Positions 22,974 to 30,758 of a stretch of DNA of 64,000 bases are shown here, piece by piece. Every line of letters starts with the position of its first letter. The stretch's first letter is position 1. Origin of the DNA: Streptomyces nigrescens (GTDB taxonomy: Bacteria > Actinomycetota > Actinomycetes > Streptomycetales > Streptomycetaceae); contig AP026073.1 in NCBI GenBank assembly GCA_024349765.1, positions 5,642,001-5,706,000 of the forward strand, given 5' to 3'. Position numbers and translations under genes: made by a program. Below the pieces are notes generated by a model. The model was not told where the DNA came from. It did no database searches and worked only from the letters and a program-made list of their open reading frames with translations.

Positions 22974-24964
22974 ATCAGTACAGCAGCACACGCGTCGAGA
23001 GCCCGCAGGGTTTCACCCATACGGGTCCCGGCCACATTTATGTCCACTACGGCACCCCACCACAGGACTCGGACAAGCCGGCCTTCCGGCAGATGGCCGA
23101 AGACCAATTCAGCTGGTTACGGCGTGTGTTGGTCGCCCCGTCCAACATGGGAAAGGCCCGTTCCACCCTCGCCGACACCGGCACCGTCATCCTGGACGGC
23201 GCCCCGGGCAGCGGCCGAATCTCCGCGGCACGGGTTCTTCTGCGCGAATACCACCAGGACAGCGGTGTCTTCCATGAACTTCTCCCCGGCGAAGAAGGCG
23301 AACTGTCCCTCCACGACCCGGCTCTGGTCGAAACCGGTGACCAGTTGCTACTGGACCTCTCCACCGCCGACGACCAGCAGTGGCGCGCGGCACGGTCCCA
23401 TCTCCCCGCCCTCCGCAAGACCGTCCACGACCAGCAGGCACATCTTGTCGTCGTCATGCCGCACGACGGCCCGCTCGACCCGGACCTCCAGTACTACCGG
23501 GTCGAAATCGAGCCTCCGCCCGGCTCCCACGTTCTCAGGCGGCACCTCCGTATGCACGGCGTGCCGTACGAGCAGTACAGCCGGCCCGATGTCACCGTCA
23601 CCGAGTTCCTGAGCGAACCAAGGCCGATGCGGGAGATCGCGGACTTCGCCGATCTGGTCCGCCGCGCCCGCGAGAGAGCTCTGCCGGACGAAGGGTTCGC
23701 ACAATGGTGCGCGACAGCCAAGAGCGCACGGAACGACCGGCGAAAGGAAGTCGCCGAGCTCGTCGCCCGGTTGCCAGAGGCTCCTCAGCGTGCACTGCTG
23801 ATCACCGTCTCCATGCTCCACGGCGCACACGCAGACGTGATCCACTGGGCGGCCCAGTCCCTGCTGCGTACTCTCGGCTCTCCCTCAGATGGCCTCCCGC
23901 TGCTCCAGCACAAGGACCTAGCCGAGCGGCTCAAGGAGATCTCGGCCGATACCGGGCCGGCCGGACACGTGCGGTTCGTGGAGCTGGATTACGACTCCGC
24001 GGTCCGCGCACATTTCTGGGACCACATGCCTGATCTGCGGCCCCACCTCGGCAGTTGGGCCGCGGATGTCGTGGATCTCAACGATCCGCACGTCACCCCG
24101 GCCGTTCGCGAGGACCTGTTGGCGCGTATGGCCGGTCAGTACCTGCGCACCGGGCGCGGGGACGGACTGGCATCTTTTGCCGAGGAATGGAGTTCCGCGT
24201 CGGCGAGCCGGGGGCGGCTGGAGGCCGCTGTCCAGGCGCTCACCTGTGGTCTCAACGATCCGGCGCACGGCAGGGCCTTCCGTGAACGGATCTATCACTG
24301 GTGTGCCTACCGGCGCCTCACGGGAAAGTTCGCGCAGGTACTCGTCCAGGTCTGCTCCGACGTCCTCGCGGCCAGCCATCCGGATCAAGCCCTCCTCCGG
24401 CTGTATTACCTGGCCCGTCTCGAGCGCGACACCGCGCGTGCCCTGCAAGCGTTGGGTGACCTTGTGGCAAGCAGCCGCCGGCTGCACCGAAGGCTCCTCA
24501 ACCGCCTGGCACAATCCGCCCTGTCCCCGCCCGACCTCGGCATCTTCCTGCTCGCCTGCGATCCGGTGTTGCTGACGGACCCCGCCGACGCCCCCCGCGC
24601 TCTGGTCGAGGAAAACGTGGTACAGCGCGCCCTGACCACCTGTTGGCATGCGGTACTGGCCAAGTCGCCGAGGGCAACGTGGCAGCCGTACTCGAAGCGC
24701 TGGCTCCAGTGCGCGGCCGACACCGGACACCGTGGTGCGCTGCTGCTCGATGTCCTCGTCAGCGCGGCCGAGCGGTGCACAGAGGGACGGGGTGCCGTGT
24801 TCGCCGCCCTGTACGCAAGCGCCCGCGAAGCCGAGCGCACTGCTTCGGGAGGCTCCACGTGCGCCACCGAAATCACCGAACTCCTACTCCACAAGATCAG
24901 CGTGGCTCAGGGCCTCGGCCCGGCCACCCCGCCGCCAGCATCAGCCAGGGGGACCCAACCGTGA
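22970..24964 (+). CDS. P-loop (STAND-like) sensor protein paired with the TIR gene
   Basis: A 664-aa protein of no family I can name exactly. Residues 14-28 carry G-x-x-H-x-G-x-G-H-I-Y, matching the tail of the TIR protein. A P-loop NTPase-like segment follows: VILDGAPGSGRISAARVLL (Walker A at 77-85, but Arg83 replaces the usual Lys), a possible Walker B in GDQLLLDLSTADD and a strand HLVVVMPHD. The C-terminal half (about 230-650) is alpha-helical with repeated Leu/Ala/Arg helices, consistent with a winged-helix plus TPR/ARM-like sensor region as in STAND proteins. The GTGA overlap with the TIR gene and GTGA overlap with the membrane-protein gene indicate one translationally coupled complex. 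The STAND role is inferred from architecture and context. Confidence 0.75.
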   Translation: MNQYSSTRVESPQGFTHTGPGHIYVHYGTPPQDSDKPAFRQMAEDQFSWLRRVLVAPSNMGKARSTLADTGTVILDGAPGSGRISAARVLLREYHQDSGVFHELLPGEEGELSLHDPALVETGDQLLLDLSTADDQQWRAARSHLPALRKTVHDQQAHLVVVMPHDGPLDPDLQYYRVEIEPPPGSHVLRRHLRMHGVPYEQYSRPDVTVTEFLSEPRPMREIADFADLVRRARERALPDEGFAQWCATAKSARNDRRKEVAELVARLPEAPQRALLITVSMLHGAHADVIHWAAQSLLRTLGSPSDGLPLLQHKDLAERLKEISADTGPAGHVRFVELDYDSAVRAHFWDHMPDLRPHLGSWAADVVDLNDPHVTPAVREDLLARMAGQYLRTGRGDGLASFAEEWSSASASRGRLEAAVQALTCGLNDPAHGRAFRERIYHWCAYRRLTGKFAQVLVQVCSDVLAASHPDQALLRLYYLARLERDTARALQALGDLVASSRRLHRRLLNRLAQSALSPPDLGIFLLACDPVLLTDPADAPRALVEENVVQRALTTCWHAVLAKSPRATWQPYSKRWLQCAADTGHRGALLLDVLVSAAERCTEGRGAVFAALYASAREAERTASGGSTCATEITELLLHKISVAQGLGPATPPPASARGTQP

Positions 24965-26052
24965 CGACCGCGCAACGGACGACAACCGTTTTCCTCACCG
25001 TCTTGTGCGGCCTTCTCCTGTCCATCGTCGGCCTTACGCAACAGTGGCCCACATGGAAATGGACGACGCTGGCCGCTCTCCTCCTCGTCGTTCCCGTCGC
25101 GGCCTTCCGGATCGCTTCACTGCGCCGCGGCTCCCTTCCGGTCAGCTTCGAAGAACAACTGACGGCCTCCCCCGTGGAACGCACGGAATGCCACGTCAAC
25201 CAAGTGAGGCTGCCCAGCCTTTGGGACGACTACCACTTCGTCTTCTCGGCGACCGTACGGTGGTATCTCGTCGCCTCACCCGAAAGCGCCTCCGTGCTGA
25301 ATCCGGCGGGACTCGCCGTCGAAGCGGTCCTGAACCGTGCCCGAACCATCACGGAGAAACGAGAGCCGGGCCAAGCTTCACTCGTCCAGCACGAGCTCAG
25401 TGGTGCCCTCAGCCGTATGTGCCCGGACCCCACCGGACACCTCCAGGCCATGGCGGAAAACATCAGCCTCACCCTGGTCGAACAGGACCAGGAGCGCTTG
25501 GACAGACTCGCCAAAGTACGTAAGGAAAAGGCGGTCTGGGAGCACCAGCGCAAGTACGAGCAGAGCAAGCGCCAGTACCTGGGCGAGGACGTGCTGAAAG
25601 ACACCGGCAGTGCGGTGGTCTGGTGGCTCGCCAAGAACGACGAGCACGTGGAAAAGACGGTGGCGGACCTTGCCCTGCTCGCACAGCTCACGTCCGCGGC
25701 CAACGACACCGACATCCCCGAGCGCCTGCACACCCTCGTGTCGAGCCAGCTGGGCGAACCGGCCACCCCGGAAATCCTGGCGGACGACCCCGCGCCCACT
25801 CCGCGGGAACGGACGGCTGCGGACCATCTCTCCAGCTTCTTCGACGCCATGGGCTTCACGGAGGGAGACATTCGGCGGCCGATGCTGGCCAAACAGTTCT
25901 CCGACATCATCAAGCAGCAGAACCGCCACGAGCCAGCCGAGGACCTGCTACGCCGATTCGATCCCCCGGCGACCTTCACACCGCACAACGGCGAAGAGTC
26001 GAATCCCCACACCGAGGAGCGCGATGAGCCGCCCGGGACCCCACTCATGTAA
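24961..26052 (+). CDS. Membrane protein with long cytoplasmic domain, last gene of TIR operon
   Basis: A 363-aa protein. Two N-terminal membrane helices (TTTVFLTVLCGLLLSIVGL and WTTLAALLLVVPVAAFRIA) form a hairpin. The cytoplasmic remainder starts with an SPFH/band-7-like beta segment (DYHFVFSATVRWYLVASPES). It continues with SVLNPAGLAVEAVLNRARTI and a charged helical coiled-coil-like region (TLVEQDQERLDRLAKVRKEK, then AVWEHQRKYEQSKRQYLGED). The tail (residues 280-363) is Pro/acidic with a small helical bundle, SSFFDAMGFTEGDIRRPMLA. The GTG at 24961 overlaps the previous stop (GTGA). It may tether the TIR/P-loop complex to the membrane or be a second effector. The SPFH resemblance is only by eye. 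Confidence 0.75.
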   Translation: MTTAQRTTTVFLTVLCGLLLSIVGLTQQWPTWKWTTLAALLLVVPVAAFRIASLRRGSLPVSFEEQLTASPVERTECHVNQVRLPSLWDDYHFVFSATVRWYLVASPESASVLNPAGLAVEAVLNRARTITEKREPGQASLVQHELSGALSRMCPDPTGHLQAMAENISLTLVEQDQERLDRLAKVRKEKAVWEHQRKYEQSKRQYLGEDVLKDTGSAVVWWLAKNDEHVEKTVADLALLAQLTSAANDTDIPERLHTLVSSQLGEPATPEILADDPAPTPRERTAADHLSSFFDAMGFTEGDIRRPMLAKQFSDIIKQQNRHEPAEDLLRRFDPPATFTPHNGEESNPHTEERDEPPGTPLM

Positions 26053-26080
26053 GAGAAGCTGACGAACAGCGAGTTGGCCG

Positions 26081-26100
26081 CCCTCGCGATTTCGTGAGGG
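26081..26100. terminator. Small hairpin after the TIR operon
   Basis: 9-bp stem with one G-U pair (26081-26089 with 26092-26100) and a 2-nt loop, 28 bp after the operon's last stop codon and ahead of the convergent helicase gene. Confidence 0.5.
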
Positions 26101-26295
26101 CCCGCCACCAGGAGACCCTGCAGTTCAGACAGTCTTTCGAGATTCATCGGCAGGCTGTCAGTACCGGAAGTCAAATGAGCGTCATGAGCCGCGCATGGCG
26201 ACTCTGCCAACCGGCACACCGCGGCACAGCGATCCGGCAAAAGACCGCTACAAACTGGTGGCTGATGGAAACGTCAGTGCACGACGGCACTCTGG

Positions 26296-28425
26296 CTACA
26301 AAACCGCTTCCAGAAGAAACCGACTCGGCCTGCCGGACCACGACACATAGAGTCCGTCCCGAGCGCGGGTGCAAGCCACGAACAACAGACAACGCTCCGC
26401 CAGCAAGTCGGCCTCGTGCTGAAGACGGTCGACGTCCGACGGAGTCACCGCTTTGGGGAACGGCAGGGCTCCATCGTGCACACCGATGACAGCGACGCAT
26501 CGGTATTCAAGGCCCTTGAAGCCGTGCATCGTGCCTATGCTGACGGCGTCCGCAGCGACCTGCGCGTCCCCACGCAAGCGGACAACCGGGACACCGGCTG
26601 CCGTGAGAGCTTCGGCCGCCTGGTCACACGTCTTGTTGAAACGAGCGCTCACGCCGATCTCGGCGGACGGAATGCCGCTGTCCAGCCAGCCACGGACACG
26701 CGTGACCAAAGCCTCCAGCTCGGCGCCCGGGGAAGGAGCCGCGTAGGTCTCAGGCCCCTGGCCGTGCAACGCCGAGCGGTAGCCGAGCAGCGTCTCGTGG
26801 TGGCTGTCGTCCGCCAGCTCCGCGAACGGGCGACCATGCAGGAGAGCGGTGGACCAGCTGAGGATCTCGTGCGTGGAGCGGTAGTTCCGGCGCATCTTCG
26901 TCGAGCGTCCAGTGACCTTGATGCCGATGGCCTTCAACGACACCTTCGTGTCATAGATGCGCTGGTGCGGGTCACCCGCGATGAACAGATCGTCGGGCCG
27001 CGCCGGCGCTGCGGCCCGCAACAGCCGCCACTGCGCGGGATGCAGGTCCTGAGCCTCGTCGACAACGACATGCCTGTAGTTCGGACCGGACGCCTCCAGC
27101 AGATCCGCCGCCTCGGCACAGGTGCCGAGATAGGTACGCAACCCCTCCGCGGCGAGGCGGCTCGTGAACTCTTCGACCGTGCGCCACACCGCGGAACGGC
27201 TCCTGACAGACAGGGCGCTCCCCCGCCCTTTCCGATCGGCCGCCTCATACTCCTCGCAGGTGCGCAGGTTCTGCGCCAGGATGACGTGCTTGTACTCCTG
27301 GGCGAGGAACTGGGCGGTTCCGGTGAACCCAGTGGCCCGAGCGGCCTGCGCCCAACGGGCCTGCTCCTCATCGCCACGTAGTGGCCGCCGCGACGTCGAC
27401 ACGACACGGCCCGCGAAGGCGTCGACGGTCATGATGTCCACCCGGTCACGCAGCGCCTCCTCCTCGACCAGGGCCGCAAGTCCGGCGCGCAGGGCCGCGA
27501 CGAGCGCATTGGTGTACGTGGTCAGCAGGACGCGGTCTCCGTCGCGCAGGTGCCGCAGCAGATGGCGTACCCGGTGCAGCGCGACCACGGTCTTGCCCGT
27601 ACCGGGGCCTCCGGTGACTTGGGCCGGTCCGGAGTACGAGGCCCGGTAGGCCACCTTCCGCTGGGAGGGATGCAGGAAGACGCGCCACGCCTCGAAGGGC
27701 TTGTCGAGGATGTCGCGGAGTTCGTCGGAAGCGGTTACCAGGGCGATCCGGGTACGCGAGCGGTGAATGGCGGTCTCGTAGTCGGCGGTGTCGACCGGCT
27801 CGGCGGATCGATCGGCAAGGTTGACGGCGACCACCTCTCGCCACACGTCCTCCACGGTGAACCCGGCGGCCAGGTACTCCAGCACCTCCCGCTGATCCTG
27901 CGGGAAGAACGGCGCGAACGCCTCCAGCTGCTCCGAAGTCGTCAGGACACGGGCCTGGCGGAGAGTTGTGCCGTCGACGCCGAGAGCCGCCAGGTCACCG
28001 TCGGAGAACTTGGCGAAGAGTCGTTCCTCGGGGGCGGGCGCGATGCGCTCGTAGGCCGGGGTGAGTTCGTCGAGCATCGCAATGTCGCGGATCTCGACGG
28101 CTTGGGTGACCGTGTTGATGCTCGCCTTCTGCTTGACCGCCCAGGCGATGGCCTTGTCGTGCGGCATCACCCTCAGCAGGACGTAGGTGTCCCCGCTCTC
28201 GGGGGCGAGGACGACACCGCGGGTGCCCTGGTCGATACGGATGGTGCGAATGTGAGGATCACGGGCCCGCTTGAGGGACTCCAGCTTCAGGCCCGGGTCC
28301 TTGAACAACTGCTCCAGGGTCAGGCTTTGGAATTTCTCCCAGGCGTCGAAGACACCTTGTTTCACCGATCCCTGGAGTTTGCCGAGTTGAGCGCAGAAGG
28401 CGATGTCGAAGGCGAGGCGGGGCAT
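26296..28425 (-). CDS. RelE-like/UvrD helicase fusion protein
   Basis: A 709-aa superfamily 1 helicase. The first 100 residues (MPRLAFDIAFCAQLGKLQGS, ARDPHIRTIRIDQGTRGVVL, SGDTYVLLRVMPHDKAIAWA) resemble a RelE/ParE-type toxin-fold domain; this fusion is a recurrent actinobacterial architecture. The helicase core starts near residue 260. It shows Walker A GGPGTGKT (272-279), motif II VVVDEAQDLHP, motif III FIAGDPHQRIYD, motif IV MRRNYRSTHEIL, motif V IGTMHGFKGLEYRCVAV and motif VI LLFVACTRARDGLYV. A DNA-processing role in defence or repair is likely. The ATG at 28425 follows AGGAG. It lies 61 bp downstream of the AIPR gene, so the two are probably one operon. Confidence 0.88.
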   Translation of the reverse strand: MPRLAFDIAFCAQLGKLQGSVKQGVFDAWEKFQSLTLEQLFKDPGLKLESLKRARDPHIRTIRIDQGTRGVVLAPESGDTYVLLRVMPHDKAIAWAVKQKASINTVTQAVEIRDIAMLDELTPAYERIAPAPEERLFAKFSDGDLAALGVDGTTLRQARVLTTSEQLEAFAPFFPQDQREVLEYLAAGFTVEDVWREVVAVNLADRSAEPVDTADYETAIHRSRTRIALVTASDELRDILDKPFEAWRVFLHPSQRKVAYRASYSGPAQVTGGPGTGKTVVALHRVRHLLRHLRDGDRVLLTTYTNALVAALRAGLAALVEEEALRDRVDIMTVDAFAGRVVSTSRRPLRGDEEQARWAQAARATGFTGTAQFLAQEYKHVILAQNLRTCEEYEAADRKGRGSALSVRSRSAVWRTVEEFTSRLAAEGLRTYLGTCAEAADLLEASGPNYRHVVVDEAQDLHPAQWRLLRAAAPARPDDLFIAGDPHQRIYDTKVSLKAIGIKVTGRSTKMRRNYRSTHEILSWSTALLHGRPFAELADDSHHETLLGYRSALHGQGPETYAAPSPGAELEALVTRVRGWLDSGIPSAEIGVSARFNKTCDQAAEALTAAGVPVVRLRGDAQVAADAVSIGTMHGFKGLEYRCVAVIGVHDGALPFPKAVTPSDVDRLQHEADLLAERCLLFVACTRARDGLYVSWSGRPSRFLLEAVL

Positions 28426-28486
28426 GGCGGGTGGTTCTCCTCAAGCGGTTGCAAGGGCGCCGCGGCCACGCCCCACCGGATTTTCG

Positions 28487-30664
28487 TCAATCGCGGGCGG
28501 ATTCAGTCGACTCGTCCTCGTCCGGTTCTTCGAGTTCTTCGAGGACCCTCCAGGCAAGATCGGCGAGACTCTCGCCGGTCTCGGTGACCCACCGTGCGGT
28601 GCCCTGGTTGGCCACGGGCCGCTTTTCCCATTCGGCGAGTTCCCACATCCGGGTGATCAGGCCGGACGGTGAGTACTGCTTGCCGTCAGTGGCCCAGAGG
28701 ATCGGCTTGGTGCGATGGTTGGTCCAGGATGCCCGGCCACGCTTCTCATCCTGGGCCAGCCAGTCCTTGAGGGCCTCGGCCTCCAACGGGTAGGCGGTCG
28801 TCAGGACGAGTGGCGCGCCCTCGTCGAGTACGCGCTTGTCGACGAGAACGTGCACCGCGTTCGGCCGGCGGGGCTTGCGCTGGGCGGGAACCCGACGGTA
28901 CTTGTCCGGTGTGGACAGGCTCTCCGACTCTGCCGCGGCACGCAGTACGCGGCCGGCGACCTCACGGCAGCGGGCGATGTCCGCGCATACGGCCCGGATC
29001 TGCGAACGTTCGCCGTAGAGCTCGTCGATCGCCCCGGCAACCGCTGGCAGGAGTTCCTTGACCAGAGCGGGTACCTGTTGCACGGCGGCAGTCGCCCACT
29101 CCTGCTTCGGGTCCGGCTCGTCGATGGACTCGGTATCGAGGCGACGGAAGACGAGATGAGTGAGCAGATAGAGGCCGTGCTCGGTGAGCGCGGCACCCCG
29201 GCCTTCGTACCCCGAACGCACGGCATGCAGCGTGCGGCGGACCTCCCGGAGTATCTGCACCGAGTTCCAGAGGAGATAGGCACTGGGTTGCGGTCGGAAC
29301 AGCACGTCGTAGATGCCCTGCGAGCCACGTTCCCACAGCACGTCGAGCGTGGTGGCCATCCTGGCTGCGTACTGGGTGTCGGGGTGGGCGCAGGCCAGCG
29401 CGCACGCCGCTTCGACCACGGAGCAGCCGGTGTCCTCGGTCGGATCCAGTTCACTGCGCCGGACGCTGTATTCCAGACCGAGCTCGGCTCGCATGTCCTC
29501 CAAAATGGCAGCCTGCACCGGGTCCAGGGCGATGAAATCCCGCGCCTCCACCCGGTTCTGCCGGTTGGTCGCCTGGGTGGTCCGCTTGGCGAACTCCTCG
29601 GCCTTGCCCGTCACGATGATCCGGATGCCCACCTGGGCATCCGCCGCCGCCTCATCGGCAGCTACGGCCTCGGCCACCGACCGCACCGTCTGGGCGCCGT
29701 TCACGACACTGGCGTTGTGCAGGATCAGGGTGATCGGGCGGGCCTGAGGGTTCCGGATGGCCTGATGAACCCGTTCGACGGACTCGCACAGGACGGTGAC
29801 GCCGTTGTTGTAGTACCAGAAGCTGGCGGGCTCTTCGGTGAGGGTGCTGATCAGTTCGTTGTTGATCGGCGTTCGGCCGAGCGGATTGCGAATGTTCAGG
29901 TTGAACAGGTTCGCGCCGTGCTCCATCCACCGGGCCACCTGCTCGGCCTCGATAACGCCTTGGTACGACTCGTACGGGAGGCTGATGGTGAACCACGGGA
30001 ACAGGTCGGCCGTCAGCTCGACGGGGTTGGGTGCCAGGTCCTTCCGTACGGAATCCCAGACCTCGGGACCCAGGATGATCCGGTGGTCCAGAACCTTCCC
30101 GTGGCGGTTGAACTCCTTCTCGCCGTCGACCAGCGCGTGCCGGAAGCCCTCGCTCACCTCGTCGGCCCGCATCAGCACAGCAACCTGCGTGATCTTGGTC
30201 GGCCCCTTCGCCATGACAGCCTTGGCGTACTCCGCCAGCTGCCTGCCGCGGGGGTTGAACGCGGCGAAGTCCTCGTCGTCGATCAGCCTCAGCCCCGCGA
30301 GCAGCTCCCAGACGGTCTCCCGCTCGCCCTTGGCTTTGCCGTCCTTGCTCCATTTGGCCTGGACGAGGTAGACGTGCGGGTCCGGCCCGTCCACCACCGC
30401 AATGGCGTCGATGCCCTTGTCGGCGATGCCGTCGATCACCGTGAGCGCCGCTTCCTGCGGGCTGAAGCCGGTGACGATCCGGACGGCTTGGGCGGTCAGG
30501 GCGCGCGACAGCATGCGCTTCTCAAGGTCCTCGCCAGTCTTCCCGGCCAGGTCACTCCCATCGATGAGACCCGACTCCAAGTAGACGGATTTCAAGGCTT
30601 GCCTCACCTGGCGGACCTGCAGGGTCACCTCCTGGTTGCCCCTCCCGGCGTGCGCAGTGGTCAT
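28487..30664 (-). CDS. AIPR family (abortive phage infection) protein
   Basis: A 725-aa protein of the AIPR family, first associated with abortive phage resistance. Its hallmark is FWYYNNGVTVLCESVERVHQ followed by LILHNASVVNGAQTVRSVAE and TTQATNRQNRVEARDF. Near the N-terminus, GIADKGIDAIAV and HVYLVQAKWSKD give Asp86, Gln102 and Lys104. This is a PD-(D/E)xK-like nuclease signature, with Gln in the acidic position as in many Mrr/AIPR proteins. I chose the ATG at 30664, preceded by GGGGAGGATGGG, over an upstream in-frame start. It is followed by the RelE-UvrD helicase and preceded (94 bp) by a Ser/Thr kinase gene on the same strand. Nuclease activity is inferred. Confidence 0.87.
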   Translation of the reverse strand: MTTAHAGRGNQEVTLQVRQVRQALKSVYLESGLIDGSDLAGKTGEDLEKRMLSRALTAQAVRIVTGFSPQEAALTVIDGIADKGIDAIAVVDGPDPHVYLVQAKWSKDGKAKGERETVWELLAGLRLIDDEDFAAFNPRGRQLAEYAKAVMAKGPTKITQVAVLMRADEVSEGFRHALVDGEKEFNRHGKVLDHRIILGPEVWDSVRKDLAPNPVELTADLFPWFTISLPYESYQGVIEAEQVARWMEHGANLFNLNIRNPLGRTPINNELISTLTEEPASFWYYNNGVTVLCESVERVHQAIRNPQARPITLILHNASVVNGAQTVRSVAEAVAADEAAADAQVGIRIIVTGKAEEFAKRTTQATNRQNRVEARDFIALDPVQAAILEDMRAELGLEYSVRRSELDPTEDTGCSVVEAACALACAHPDTQYAARMATTLDVLWERGSQGIYDVLFRPQPSAYLLWNSVQILREVRRTLHAVRSGYEGRGAALTEHGLYLLTHLVFRRLDTESIDEPDPKQEWATAAVQQVPALVKELLPAVAGAIDELYGERSQIRAVCADIARCREVAGRVLRAAAESESLSTPDKYRRVPAQRKPRRPNAVHVLVDKRVLDEGAPLVLTTAYPLEAEALKDWLAQDEKRGRASWTNHRTKPILWATDGKQYSPSGLITRMWELAEWEKRPVANQGTARWVTETGESLADLAWRVLEELEEPDEDESTESARD

Positions 30665-30758
30665 GGCTTCCCATCCTCCCCGGGCCGTCAGTTGTGCTGT
30701 GGAACGACCGACCCCGGTCAAGATCGTCCCACGGGCGCCGCGTGCTGCGCGGAGCCTT

